Positions 10,404-22,229 of a stretch of DNA of 64,000 bases are shown piece by piece. The position numbers and the translations under genes are program-made. This stretch comes from Cristatella mucedo (Eukaryota > Bryozoa > Phylactolaemata > Cristatellidae): NCBI GenBank assembly GCA_009760855.2, contig WPIO01000050.1, forward strand, positions 1,645,001 to 1,709,000, read 5' to 3'. Position 1 is the stretch's first letter, and the number at the start of each line of letters is the position of its first letter. The notes beneath the pieces were generated by a model. It made no database searches, was not told the DNA's origin, and saw only the letters and a program-made list of their open reading frames with translations.

Positions 10404-11690
10404 GACCACAGAGCTATCGAATCTGAGGATCCCAAAAACTCCCCCTTCAATCTTTGCTTCGCTGAGTTGAGGGCAATCTTTCATGCCGATATCTGCAAGC
10501 TGGAAAAGTTCGATACATAGCTTTAACGAAGCATTTCATTCCTAGTTTGATGTGAAAGGATGGTAGCAGGATTTTGCAAACCTCGACTAGAGCTGGGTAC
10601 TGGATCTTCTTTTGGCTACATTTTTCGGTGCGAGTTCATTCTTTCAGCGATTAGTGTATTTTCCTTGCTCGGCTATCCCACTCACATAAGCAGCACGAAT
10701 TTTGTATATCCCTGCTTGCAGTCCCGTTAGACGCGCGAAACCACCTTCAAATCACCACAGTGGTGTCAGCAGTACCAGTTATAATTAAGGTAATTTTAAA
10801 CGTTATTGTATGCCTCTTTCATGCGGACAACATTCGCTACTGAAATATGATGGAAGACGGTTTCCAATCTAAAAGAGCAGAGCCTTAGGACTCAGCTTGA
10901 AGAGTCTACAAATAGTCTTTATTCTTGTGGGTCGTGAGTGATTTGTAAGGCGTTCCTGAGGGCCTCAATATCGGAACAGAATGCCAGATAACTTTTCTCT
11001 CTGAAGAAAGGCCCCAAGTGCTGGTGGTACTTTCGATATAAAGTAGTTGTGACATCTTCAAGGGGATTACATTGTTGGAGTCTTGGTCCTAGCATTCCTG
11101 CCTTGTTTTGGGATAAGTCCAAATCATGAACCAAGTCATTTACTTCTTCCTGTGTTATTCTGTGTGTGAGGTTGGTGATGAACCATAGTGGAGATCACTG
11201 CACGCTGATGAACCAGGAGAAGAACAGGTCGGCTTACTCTTGTCGTCATCAGGTGAATCAAGAGAATATTCTGTAGGAGATTATGGAATAGGAAGTCCCT
11301 CACCATGTGAAACTGGTTTCAATGCAGATGGATTGTCTGGGTAGGCTATTCTCGACTTATTTTGCTTCGTCATTCCTCCGGAAAGAGGAGGAACCAAGCA
11401 GAAGTAGCAGTCATTTAAGCGACGGCTTGGCTCTCCCCACACTATGAGAACTGCGAACGGCATTGACGGTCTTTGCCATTCGACCACTGTAAAAGCTGTG
11501 TTGTACATGTAGCACAACATTTATGCGGGCCCCGATGCTTGTCTTGGTCACCAACCTTGCATCTGAAGTAAAGATGACACGCCTTCTTCACTTGAAAAGT
11601 CATACTTTTCTTCAGGTTGGCAAATGTCACTTCCCCGCATCTATAGCAAAAATTATCCAAAGGTATCAACGCACTTTTGAGGCATTACTG
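10404..11690 (-). pseudogene. Right (N-terminal) half of the repeat-borne ORF of unknown function
   Basis: Reading the complement from high to low coordinates gives, in order: FCYRCGEVTFANLKK (with a CxxC-type cysteine cluster to about 11520), MPFAVLIVWGEPSRRLNDCY, YPDNPSALKPVSHGEGLPIP, ITQEEVNDLVHDLDLSQNKA, FREKSYLAFCSDIEALRNAL, RLFVDSSS, KILLPSFHIKLG and FQLADIGMKDCPQLSEAKIE. These follow the order of the widespread uncharacterised family continued at 5862-6302. The frame changes at least three times and several stops are present. The break point to the C-terminal half coincides with the LTR at 10403. Confidence 0.7.
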
Positions 11691-11699
11691 TTTTGTATT

Positions 11700-13050
11700 G
11701 TACCTCACTGGATGAAATAACAACAGTTTCATGTAAAAGTAGCCTAAACAAACTGTCTTGTACAAGTTCTGAAATATCTTAACTGCTCAACCTTTCCAAC
11801 TGGGCATTGTGACGTCAGCTTACTGCTGCAGCCGCCTGGAAGTAGTATTGCATTGCATCAGAAAATGGTGCCATCAACTTGGGATGATTCGTGCATGACG
11901 GTATTAGGCACTACGATGGAATATTGCATCAGTCTAGGGTCATTTATGGTGTTTTTGCAGTCCCAGTGGATAAATGTACACGGTGAAACATAGAAGATGA
12001 ATTATAGGAAATATCTTCGAAACGAGAGCCAATACAACAACTTGTAGTTGAAATTCGTGTTCAGCACAGCTAGACACTATACGTTAGGGTCTTTTGAAGT
12101 CAGCAATGATTTCAATGTTAAACTACGTAATCAGCCCGACATATCAAAGGCGGGCCAAGCTAAATCAGACAAGGGCTAAGCCACACCAAAAGACGGCAAG
12201 GCAACATCAAAGGCGGACCAGCATGTAGCAGCCAAGCACTGGCCACGTAAGACTATTTTCCTAGCACGGCCAACGATCGTGATGCTCTTTGACCCACTTG
12301 CCCTTTGACCTCAAACTTCCTTTGCCGATCTGGCCAATCGCGCTTGATGGTGAGATTGTTTTCCTAAAACCTTACTTAGACGGCGAGTCTCGCTTCATAC
12401 CTACCCAAAGTAATGACGGGGAGTAACAGCGGCTTTCACCTACGAAAGACAGAAAGGCCACAAACCCAGAGATCGAGACAGATGGCTAGTTTCGGCATGC
12501 GAGAAAAGAATGCCGTCGCGGCTTGCGACTTGTAGGTGCAATACCGATGCTCGAACGTATGCCGAAAGTAGCCGAACGCGGCAGCAGTGTACAAGATTTA
12601 AATACCTTAAATATCTTAAATAACGACAGGCAAAAAGTGTGTATCCAAGAGTAGAGAAGAAGTATTTCTACAGTGACGGAGTGCTACAGGCGTCCAATAT
12701 TAGCCACAACGCACAACGAATCTCGTGCGGCCCAAAGCCAAGAGCAAAGCACAGCTCAACTTTTAAGGCGCAATTGTCTGCCACAAAATGGCTTCTGCTT
12801 TTATGCTGCCTAACCATGGATTATCACATAACCGGTTCAATGCTGCTATAGTTAAGGTATAGCGAGTAATGACTATCTCGGCAGTCACAAGCAAGCTGCT
12901 GTATCTGCTTGTTCCTTCAAATGTTGGATCGTGCGTTTTCATCATAGATTTTTCTGGCACATTGATTCTGGTAGCTTGCCTATGCTAAAAGCCTTGTACG
13001 TTAGGTTGATTGCAAACGTTTGAAGCCATAACTCTGAACTGTGAACTCGT
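11700..13050. other. No assignable feature
   Basis: Mixed-composition sequence without a recognisable gene. A weak direct repetition of a GACGGCAAGGC / GGCGGGCCAAGC-like motif occurs at about 12150-12230. Short ORFs show no domain. Confidence 0.4.
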
Positions 13051-13059
13051 TGAAGCTCT

Positions 13060-13375
13060 GAGCACCGGAGCTCTGGCTACTGGCAGTCGGAAGTAAGTTC
13101 CGGGCTCCGAGAGTATAGTCGCTGAAGACATGGTCTGCAAGAGATCTGCAGCTAGCTCTGGGCTCAAACCTAGATACCGGAAGTCAAATTGAGCGACGTT
13201 GGTGTGACGGGAGGCCTGCGTCGATGCGAGAGAATGAAGGAACCTAAAGATGAATGGCACAATATTAGTAATAATAGTAATACTTTTATGTAGTCCCCTC
13301 AGAGAACTCGATCACTTTCTTGCCACTTTACATATGCTATAGACGAAGCACGATCAAATGGTTAGTGGTATTTTA
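13060..13375 (-). mobile_element. Two degenerate L2-like LINE pieces
   Basis: At 13060-13262 the + strand resembles the reverse of the LINE C-terminal region (AGTAAGTTCCGGGCTCCGAG, then GAGAATGAAGGAACCTAAA). At 13263-13375 a second piece starts with TAATAATAG and CCCTCAGAGAACTCGATCAC, the 3' stem of the LINE. The order shows these are two separate insertions. Confidence 0.6.
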
Positions 13376-13607
13376 CACTTGCTGCACTGATCTCTTCCAT
13401 TGCAGAGTGTATAAGGATGCCTCGTAATATTGTAGATATTCTGGTAAAGTCGATTGAGAAAGCTAAGGCGATAAAGTTTAGTATTACTATTGTTTTTCCC
13501 GTTATTAAACATTTGGTTTTGTTCTTATTCAAATTCAGAAAGTTTGCTACCGTCCAAGTACGAATTTTAGGAATGCATTCAATTAGTTAGACGATGAATC
13601 GGGGGCA

Positions 13608-13609
<2 letters not shown>

Positions 13610-13682
<73 letters not shown>
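13610..13682. repeat. (GA)n microsatellite
   Basis: About 73 bp of GA with one AA interruption. The long minus-strand frame crossing it (13583-14266) reads as poly-Ser/Leu and is not a gene. Confidence 0.95.
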
Positions 13683-13683
<1 letters not shown>

Positions 13684-14940
13684 TGTTGAAAAGCAGAGAA
13701 GGATAAACGGACAAGTAAATTGCTAGCTGTCTGCATGCAAATAATAGCCTAAATTGTGCTCTGAGATTAAATCCGCAAGAGCGAGTATATAAACCGTGAA
13801 ACAGAGTGAACATGAAATGAATACCTGGACCACGCAAAAATTTCGGTAAAGAGAGGCAACAAACTTCTTTATTCACAAAAAACATGGACGACTTGAATAT
13901 TTCCTCTGGACAGAGCTTCGAGCTCACGGCAAAGCAGACAGGGTCGCATCTGGCAGCACAATTATCCCCACCGCACAGAGACATTGAAATCGCAACGCGA
14001 CGTCTTAGCGCCTCCACTTCTCCAAGAGCGACTATCCAATGTGTCCAGGGCATGATAAAACAGCGAGCGCTGCGACCTGCTAACCACAACGCCCACACTC
14101 CAAACGTCAAGGGCTCACCGGATGCTCTATTTCCACTGAAACACACTCTCCGAATTCTCCTACTGCGTCCACAGCAGCAGCAGCAGCACGTAGCGTCCAT
14201 AGCAGCATAGCGTCCATAGCATAGCAGCCCGCATAGCGTCCATAGCATAGCACAGCATAGCAGCACAGTGCCGGCGACGCCTCAAGGCGAGGCTCTAGAG
14301 ACCTGGGAAGGATTTTGCAAATCAATCGAATCAAAAGCTGCCGTGCGATCCAGCAGACAGGATTACGAGAGAGACTCTAGCTAAGCTAGAATTTACCGCT
14401 CAGGTCGAAGTATAAGCTCGAAGTAGATTTGCTCAAAAAATCTGACTGGAATCTCCTTTCCAAATTTGAAGTTAGGATAGAAGAGTTTAACTGGTCTGCC
14501 AGTAATCGCTCCTGCGTCTTTGAGAGTAACAGCTGTAGTTGGACAAGGTAGTAAGCTTGGGCATAACCTGAGGCTAATTATATATATTCACGGTGTTTGT
14601 TGCGCAGGAAAGAGCAAAAAATCTTGGCAGCTCTGAGAATGAACATTAGGTACCGGTTTTACGGGGGGGGGGGATAGCAACAGCCTCGCACTTGGTTATG
14701 AACTTCGAGATCAGTACAGAAGGGACAAGCTTGACGGCGGACAGCGAGGAAGAGCAAGGAACACAGGAATGCAGTTTCCAGGAAAGACATCAGGTGGCAT
14801 AGACATCACGTGATGTTCCTTGTGTTGATGTTCCGTGGCAAATACATCATGTGGCATAGATTCTCGGATTTTGTCAATCTTGCTTACTAGGAACCTATAA
14901 CAGCTATTGGCTAGATCTACCGAAAGGGTCGCTAAGTATA
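13683..14940. other. No gene; short CATAGC repeats at about 14195-14260
   Basis: Sequence of mixed composition. At 14195-14260 the motif AGCATAGCGTCCATAGC recurs several times with variation. No coding feature is supported. Confidence 0.45.
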
Positions 14941-15340
14941 GTAACAATAATAATAAATTTGATAAAGTGCCCTCAGAGAACTCAATCTTTATCTAGGAGC
15001 TTTACATTTGCTGCAAAGGAAGCACAATCGAATGGTTAGTGGTTGCACGTTCAATATACAAGAATAACACGACAGGGGTGACATGCACATGGTCAACATG
15101 CAAGTGTGGTTAGTGGCAGCACGCACAATGTCAGCACGCATAAGCACGGGAAGGAAGAATCACACGGAGCCACTAAATTCTGTGATACACAGACGCAGTT
15201 TTAGTTTCTTTTTAAATGTGATCAAGTCAGGAGGCTCATGTATGATGCTGACTTGGGTGCGGCTAAGGAGACGGTTGATGGTCGCCATGAGCATAAATGT
15301 GAGAGAATATCGGATAGCGAGTGTATCTATCCTTGGATGA
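14941..15340 (-). mobile_element. L2-like LINE with internal deletion
   Basis: The tail, stem and 3' UTR (14941-15236) match the other minus copies. From about 15237 the match moves to the pre-RT linker of the ORF (compare 27205-27270: GACGGTTGATGGTCG here, ACGGTTGGTCGTCG there). The RT domain between them is missing. Confidence 0.65.
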
Positions 15341-15344
15341 CCTG

Positions 15345-15525
15345 TCCTTCGTGTTTGCACGTACCTGCTTACACTATGCTTGCTGCTCGCTGATGTTACC
15401 ACAAATCAACTGATGATGCTTTCTATGCAGCAAATGAAAAGTGCCTACAAATAGATTCAGTTCTCTGAGGTCGCTATACAAATACATTTCTGCTACTACT
15501 ACTAATATTATTATTATTATAGATG
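15345..15525 (+). mobile_element. LINE 3' end, variant subfamily
   Basis: The sequence GTACCTGCTTACACTATGCT, then GCAGCAAATGAAAAGTGCCT and CAGTTCTCTGAGG, leads to an ATT-rich tail. The same variant 3' end is found at 42485-42543 plus 43322-43418. Confidence 0.7.
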
Positions 15526-15529
15526 TGAG

Positions 15530-15842
15530 TGTGCACCCATGGACCTGAGCCATGGGAAAATACGAGTCAGTCAGGTAGCTAAATTCAACACATAGAGGAT
15601 AGGTTAGGTTAACAAATGGTATGTAGCACACACACACATTTTAAGGAGAGAGTAATTTCTGGGAAACAGCTAAGAAATTAAATCTGAGAAGTCATTTGAA
15701 ATAAAGCCTATCAATGCACCTGACGGACGGAAGATGATCTCTACCATTATGGTAGCAGGCAGTTTCAGTTGAAGAATTCGGCACAAGAGATTGAAGGACT
15801 GTTCTGAGGAGATTGCAAACGGCTTCTTAACACTCAGATCTA
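15530..15842 (-). mobile_element. LINE fragment, endonuclease region
   Basis: The complement matches parts of the endonuclease-like region at 27770-28090. Shared elements include the reverse of GACATGAGCCACGAG / GACCTGAGCCATGGG and TGCAAACGGCTT. It is truncated at both ends. Confidence 0.55.
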
Positions 15843-16293
15843 GTCCCCCCACCAGGCCAAGCATAGTACCATCCGCTTTTAGGAATCCAACAGTATACCA
15901 ATACTTCGTATAAACCTCTAATCTTTTGGAGACCATTCATTTAGTTCGCATGCTCCCAAAGCCTGGAACTCACTCCCGAATTGCATCACAACATCCCCTG
16001 ACTTGACGACATTTAAAAGAAATTTAAAACATGCCTATTTAGACCAGCATTTAATGGATTCCTGTTATTCGTCATTCATGTACTTAATCGTGCTGACACT
16101 GTAATGCTGCCACTAACCACACTTGCATGCTGACCATGTGCATATCACCCCTAACCATGTTATTCATGTTGTTTTTTTTATCAAGCATGATATTACTCAC
16201 CATTCAATCGCCTTTCCCTTTGCAGCAAATGTAAAGTGCCTAGAAAGTGATTGAGTTCTGTGAGGGTGCTGTATCAAGTGCATTAATATTATG
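15843..16293 (+). mobile_element. L2-like LINE, 3' end fragment
   Basis: Starts in the C-terminal ORF region (AGGCCAAGCATAGTACCATC) and ends with the conserved stem and an ATTAATATTA tail. It abuts the opposite-strand endonuclease fragment. Confidence 0.8.
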
Positions 16294-16299
16294 GTTACA

Positions 16300-16930
16300 A
16301 CATTCACCGAGGAATGGATGGCAATCGCTTGTACTTCATCATTAAAAATAGTCTACCTCTAGGTATGAAAGAAAGAGCAGCAGGTAAGATGGCGTAAGTT
16401 ATGGTTTGATATCTTAGAGGATTTCAGCCAAGTCTCGGACATGGCAAAACAATCAAGATCGTATTCAAGAATAATAGATATCATACATTTAAAAGGGTTT
16501 ATTGCATGTCAAAAAAGTGCATTACATTACGTTGGCACATTTTCAGAAGCTTTCGAGATTGCAGAAGGAATTATGACTATTAATTTTAGGTATTTCACCG
16601 CATTTTTTGAGTCAGAGCGAAGGCAGCAGGCGAGTTGAAGCTTTTGCACTAAATACTTTATACTCGTCCCTAGGTCCCTCTCTTCCTTGACTTCTATCAA
16701 AAGATACCACATTCAGGAACTGCTCTAGTGGCAGCTGCATCAGAAAAACGGCTGCGAATGGCAATGGTGACATGCTAGTAAACCCGCACATGAGTAAAGT
16801 AGAGCACGGTCACTAGCGTCCGGCGAAGCTGTAATGGCAGATGGAGCAGTTGTAGTAGTATATAGCGACAGAATAGCGGCTGCTGAAGCACATAACAGTA
16901 AGAATTTTTTGTGGCAAGCATATTCCATTA
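16300..16930. other. No assignable feature
   Basis: AT-rich sequence with ORFs of at most about 65 codons and no recognisable content. Confidence 0.4.
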
Positions 16931-16934
16931 CAGA

Positions 16935-17010
16935 ATATATCAAGGGCTTAGACAAAAATTAGGTTCTCAGAGGGTGCTTATTTATATGTATTATCATTAT
17001 TATCATTATA
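16935..17010 (+). mobile_element. LINE tail remnant
   Basis: The stretch TTAGGTTCTCAGAGGGTGCT followed by ATTATCATTATTATCATTAT is a degenerate form of the conserved LINE 3' end. Confidence 0.5.
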
Positions 17011-17570
17011 CGTACTGCACTGAGGGAGTGGACGCACAGACAGACAAGAGGACAGGTACGTAAGGACAAGCCAACAAGACGGTGGGCACCGAAAAATGGT
17101 CACGAATAATTTTGTATCTCACTAACAAATCCGCTGGTACTTGAGGATTATTGAAGGGCCTGCCACTTATACAAAATTAAATAAAATATTATTCATCTTT
17201 GTCCAGGTTGCTTTCTAAACGTTTGACATTGGATTTTAACCCACGACCTTGGTCGCTAAAGGCGAGAATAATAGTCAAATCACTGATCAATAACGTAAAA
17301 CTGATAATTTACTCAGCAAAAAGACTTCTAAACAGCTCACGAACATATCTTTCTAGTGATCCAAATGGCAACTTAAGAATGTTTCTTCCAATTTCTCCTA
17401 AGCAAAATTGAACGAATTAAGGTAGTGCGTCCTGCTCTTTTTCACTCTACCCCTTCATGCCTCTCTCAATTTAGCTCGTCGCTAAATTTGTCTCTCAGGC
17501 TGAAGAGGTCACTAGTCTTCACGACCTTGTCTCAACAGTTTCCTTATGAGGTTCAGAGAGCTTCTCATGC
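17011..17570. other. No assignable feature
   Basis: AT-rich sequence without a recognisable gene or repeat. Confidence 0.4.
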
Positions 17571-17576
17571 ACTCCA

Positions 17577-17645
17577 TAATAGTAATAATAGTACCCTCGA
17601 CAAAGTGCCCTCAGAGAAATCAATTTTTTTTAGGCGCTTTGCAAA
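17577..17645 (-). mobile_element. LINE tail remnant
   Basis: AATAGTAATAATAGTACCCTC followed by AAAGTGCCCTCAGAGAAATC and AGGCGCTTT: the reverse of the conserved LINE 3' stem, with no more of the element. Confidence 0.65.
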
Positions 17646-17849
17646 ACATATACCATAAATTTTTTGGAAATGTCTCCTGTTACCCTTAAATTCCTTTCTT
17701 ATCTGGAAATATTGCTATTTGATTATAAGAACTCAAGTGACGTTATTTCAATATTCCTTCTACTATTCTAATTTAAGAAACCTGCAAAAACGGTGACCCA
17801 ACAAATGTTAATTATTAACTATTAACTGACGATTAATTCCGTTCATAAT

Positions 17850-17925
17850 AACGAAAATAATATAATAATAATGCACTTGATAAAGCGCCTTCAGAGAACT
17901 TAATCTCTTTCTAGGCGCTTTAAAT
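17850..17925 (-). mobile_element. LINE tail remnant
   Basis: TAATAATAATGCACTTGATA, then AAGCGCCTTCAGAGAACTTA and CTAGGCGCTTT: a well-conserved 3' end in reverse. Confidence 0.75.
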
Positions 17926-17937
17926 CACACCTTGATA

Positions 17938-18200
17938 GCGAGTTTTAACCGAGATTTAGGGCTAGCCCTTCTACAGAACCTGCTGTGCTTCATGTTGCGA
18001 ACGACGTTTTAAACAAAGCTAGGCCTTTAGGGCAAGACATTTCTGCTACTTCTTCTAGGTCGCTCCGCTGCCTTTGATGCACTCGGTCACAAGATCCTTG
18101 CTGCGAGTTTATCGACGCGCTTTCGCATCACTGGCTCTGTGCTCAACACATTCACGTTCTACCTCTGTCAGAGATGTCACAGATTTCAGTTAAGTCCGAA
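17938..18200 (+). mobile_element. Older LINE reverse-transcriptase fragment
   Basis: Frames shift, but they give STEPAVLHVANDVLNKA and then LLLLLGRSAAFDALGHKIL and RFRITGSVL. This is the RT stretch that normally reads STETALL...D.SAAFDTVDH...L...GI.G. The copy is decayed and not closely related to the L2-like copies here. Confidence 0.6.
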
Positions 18201-18589
18201 GAACTTCTAAAGACAATGATCACTGCTTGACTCATTAATTGCCCTGCAGCTAAAAGACAGTAATAGCAACCTAATAGCTATGATAATTTAATATTTGGGA
18301 TTGAATTTTTCAATTATGATTCCACTTGAGCACTCAGCAAATGGGCAGTGCGTTTCAAACCACTATTCAATTGTTCGTTTGGTCAGTAGCACTACGGCTT
18401 CAGTCTAAAGTCAGGTCTTGTATGCATACTTTTATTTAATAAGCAGTCCGATGCTTCGAGGTAGCATCATTCAATCTCGCACTTTGAACTTTTTCAAAGA
18501 CGAACTGAAGAAATTTTCTTAATATGGCGTTATAACCTTTAATTCGGAAATAGAAAATACGCAAAAATACGCAGCTGCGTTAGCGTTGC

Positions 18590-19948
18590 TACGTTCATTT
18601 CAAGGATGTGCACCCGACAATGGCGGCGATCTTTTTCTAGATTCATCTCGTCTGGGCATCACTGGCACTGCTCTGCATTGGTTCTGGTCCTATCTCAGCG
18701 GGAGACTCCAGAGTGTTGACGTGAATGGACAAAGATCATCTGAAGTAGCTCGGAAATATGGAGTACCTCAGGGCTCCGTGCTAGGTCCGGTTCTTTTCAC
18801 GGTTTATACTCTCCCTCTTGCTGATGTGATTGCCAAGCACAATCTAGGCTTCCACTTCTATGCGGATGACACTCAGTTGTACCGTTGCTTTGATCCCTCC
18901 CAGCCTTGAGCACCTCAAATTCTCTAAACTCACTTGCTGCATGCATTGATGACATCCGCACATGGATGGCAGCAAATTTTCTAAAACTAAACGATGATAA
19001 AACTAACTTACTAGATATGGGCAAACCCAGTGTGATTCAGAGATTGAAAAGGCTGACGCTCAAAATTGGCTCTGCCAGCATATCTCCTGTTGAATCTGCT
19101 CGAAATCTAGGTGTCATATTCCAAAGCGACCTCTCGTTAGACGACCACATCAGCTCCACAGTCAAATCAGCCTATTTTCAGCTTCATAACATTGCTAAAA
19201 TTAGGGCTTGTTTAGATAAGGATACCACGTCCAAGTTGGTCCATGCATTCGTGACATCTCGTCTCGACTTCTGCAACTCACTGCTTACTGGCCTACCAGC
19301 ATGTGCGATCAGGCGATTGCAGCTGGTGCAAAACTCTGCAGCTAGGCTTGTCTGTCGTGAGCGTCGCAGTTGCCACATTACTCGACTTCTCGCCGACCTG
19401 CACTGGCTACCAGTCAAGCAACGGATTGACTTCAAGATTTCGTCGCTCACTTTTAGGTCCCTTCATTCTATGGCTCCAGCCTATCTGTCAGATATACTAC
19501 CCCATCAGGCCAAGCATCGTACCACCCGTTTTTCGGAATCCAACAGTCTAGAAATACCTCATACAAATCTTAAATCCTTTGGAGACCGTGCATTTAGTTC
19601 GTATGTTCCCAAAGCCTGGAACTCCTTCCCGACCTTCGTCAGAACATCCCCTGACCTGACCACATTTAAAAGGAACTTAAAAACACACCTATTTAGGACA
19701 GCATTTATTGGGTCCCTGTGATTCGTCCTTGATGTGCTTATGCGTGCTGACACTGTGCATGCTGCCACTAACCACATTTGCATGCTGACCCTGTGCATGT
19801 CACCCCTAACCATGCTATTCATTTTGTTGGTTTTTCAAGCATGATTTTATTTACCATTCAATTGCATTTCCCTTTGCAGCAAATGTAAAGCGCCTAGAAA
19901 GAGATCAAGTTCTCTGAGGGCGCTTTATAAAGTACATTATTATTATTA
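18590..19948 (+). mobile_element. L2-like LINE with RT C-terminal half and full 3' end
   Basis: This is the best-preserved RT segment in the window. It contains [20 protein letters not shown], the catalytic [56 protein letters not shown] and APAYLSDILPHQAKHRTTRF. The C-terminal 271 codons (18906-19721) are open. One frameshift near 18906 separates them from the YADD segment. After the stop it has the roughly 210-bp 3' UTR, stem and TTATTATTA tail. The 5' part (endonuclease and RT fingers) is missing, as is usual for incomplete target-primed reverse transcription. Confidence 0.9.
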
Positions 19949-19949
19949 G

Positions 19950-20370
19950 AAAGAATATTCTGTCAGCGATGACAAAGTAGTTTCCCTGGAAGTTTCTCGG
20001 CTTGCTTAGTCCTGACATAAAGACACGCTTACACCTGAACCTGCGAAGATTTATCACTAGCATTTCACTCGTAAACGGAAATATCGGGATTTCTCTGACG
20101 AGCCTGGCTCGAAACCAGCGCACACTCTCTTTGTACTAAAAAAAATGTGCTTAGCGGATTTATATCGGGCTCGTTGCCGTTTGCTTCGTGCTGGAGAACG
20201 CTGTTACTTTTGGTTTCAAACATCTGGACATAACGGATCACCGGGCGGCTGGTGGCATCGCTAGCTAACATTCCTGGCTCGGGCCTCTGAAAAGAGTCTC
20301 AAATAATTCCATGCGACGCTGCTGAATTCCAAAATTCGGGGTGACGGATCGTATCCAGCCAAGACTGTGC
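19950..20370. other. No assignable feature
   Basis: Spacer between the LINE and the kelch-like ORF. Nothing recognisable is seen; it would contain the 3' UTR of the kelch-like gene if that gene is transcribed. Confidence 0.4.
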
Positions 20371-20371
20371 T

Positions 20372-21028
20372 CTATTGCAGATTTCCAAGATTCAGTGCGT
20401 AAATAGACGTGGCTCCTACGCAATCGCCTTCGCCTCCACCGAATACGTGCAAAGCGTTTTCAATGACTTTGGTGGAGTAGCCCCTGCGACGTCTTGGACC
20501 ATTCCTGCCGGTTTCTAAACGCGACCAAGTTCTCTGTGCTACATTGAAGCAGTAGAGAGTGCCTCTTCCGCCCATATCAGCCACGGATACTGCATCCAGA
20601 AAGTACACCGAGCTCCTGTACACTGCACTTGCCAAACAAGATCCCACTGTCGGAATGTCGGCCAGCTGCCCTCGAGCTATCAAAGCTGACCACGTGTGCG
20701 AGTCGCAGCAGAATTTGCGAATACTGGTCGGCTGAGCGAGCTGGACTTCGAAGTTGTCGAGATGCAAACATCCAAAGGAGTAGATATTTCGTCCGATTGC
20801 AGCGCCATCGTAATGAAACCAGTTTTCTCTCTTTTTAGGTGACCTACCCAGCACAGCATTGTAGCCTGGCTCGGTGGTATGGTCGGCAGGTGGCCTTCGT
20901 CCGACCGCTACAAACACGTGACGAAACAGTCCCGTCAGTCTGCTACCAGTCAGGCGCTGTAGTTGGAGGCTGCGGAAATTCGGGCTTGCTGGAGATCTGA
21001 GGCGTGCCCGCACATTCTGTTGATTCAT
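20372..21028 (-). CDS. Kelch-repeat protein, possibly partial
   Basis: This is an intact 218-codon frame. It shows kelch-blade features: LFRHVFVAVGRRPP, then YNAVLGRSPKKRENW, GAAIGRNIYSFGC, SVYFLDAVSVADMGGRG followed by LYCFNVAQRTWSRLE, and VIENALHVFGGGEG near the end. The spacing of Gly pairs and of Tyr...Trp matches about three blades, whereas a complete beta-propeller needs five to seven. It is therefore either one exon of a larger gene or a short or degraded family member. The Met at 21028 is the first in the open frame; no splice site was chosen. Partners cannot be predicted: kelch propellers bind other proteins, often as substrate adaptors of ubiquitin ligases, but no BTB or BACK domain is visible here. 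It faces away from the MTMR gene. Confidence 0.6.
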   Translation of the reverse strand: MNQQNVRARLRSPASPNFRSLQLQRLTGSRLTGLFRHVFVAVGRRPPADHTTEPGYNAVLGRSPKKRENWFHYDGAAIGRNIYSFGCLHLDNFEVQLAQPTSIRKFCCDSHTWSALIARGQLADIPTVGSCLASAVYRSSVYFLDAVSVADMGGRGTLYCFNVAQRTWSRLETGRNGPRRRRGYSTKVIENALHVFGGGEGDCVGATSIYALNLGNLQ

Positions 21029-21394
21029 TTCCGGTCTATGGAGAGGCCAGCAAAATTCAGAGAATCTCGATGTTCGACGGTCGTCAGGTCTCGATAATTG
21101 AAAACTTTTGACTCATGCAAATGGTTTATGCATCAGTCGTAAGCCTGACCTGATTTTGCTGAGCTGAGTTGAGCGACTCAAAGATGAAATTAAAATTGAG
21201 AAGGCAGTAAGCAATCTTTGTTTTGAGCGCCTCGCCGATGTTTCATCTTCAACCTACAACACGCTCGACGGACAACGTCGCCGCCCTGCGGGGAGTCCCA
21301 CCCACTGTTCTGAGTCGTCGGCAGACTGCTACTCCCTTTAGCGCCTCCACGAGACCGTAAAAAACGCCTCGTAGCTTGTACGATGAATTCCAAG

Positions 21395-21745
21395 TATTGC
21401 TCCCAAAGCCTGGAACTCCCTTCCGACATGCGTCAGAACATCCCCTGACTTAGCCAAATTTAAAAAGAACTTAAAAACACCTATTTAGGGCAGCATTTAG
21501 TGGGTCCCCGTGATTCGTCCTTCATGTGCTTATGCGTGCTGACACTGTGCATGCTGCCACTAACCACATTTGCATGCTGACCCTGTGCATGTCACCCCTA
21601 ACCATATTATTCATTTTGTTTGTTTATCAAGCACGATTTTACTCACCATTCGATTGAATTTCGTTTTGCAGCAAATGTAAAGCGCCTAGAGAGAGATTAA
21701 GTTCTCTGAGGGCGCTTTATCAAGTGCATTATTATTATTATTATT
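21395..21745 (+). mobile_element. L2-like LINE, 3' end fragment
   Basis: Starts at CTCCCAAAGCCTGGAACTCC in the end of the ORF and runs through the 3' UTR to the stem AAAGCGCC...GGCGCTTT and (TTA)n. It lies in the spacer between the kelch-like ORF and the MTMR gene. Confidence 0.85.
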
Positions 21746-22229
21746 AAGAATGCTGCGTACGACTGCGAGGTCGACTATTGCTTTGCGTGCAGGTGACGAG
21801 CTCAATTTATCGCTCAACACTCTTTTATGTGACCATGGGGCGAGCTTCATTCGATGCGAGTGATGCTGTCATATATAATAGCCCAAATGATTTTGATGAT
21901 CTTAATACTCAATATGCAGTACACCGCCAGCGTAAGAAGGCTCCCACCTTGGGCCACCCGGCAATGCCTTATATAATGACCAGGTCGTAAGTCAGGCAAT
22001 AATCTCTTCCGTATACAATCATGCATCGCAATGCTCATAATCATCGGATTATCGCGGCCATTACATTCAGTTCTATTTCAGCGGCCAAGCTCGTTGTTCG
22101 TAATCCAGGGTCAGCAGTTGAGCTCGTCGTCCATAATCGCGCGGTATTGCACCGCCATCTGCTGGCGATCCGTCCACTTGATGTGCGCACTTGACTCCAG
22201 CCACTGCGACCAAAAAAGCCTAGAGTGCG

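Noticed and set aside
13583-14266. 227-codon minus-strand frame
   Set aside because: Contains the (GA)n tract and CATAGC-type repeats. No recognisable protein sequence.
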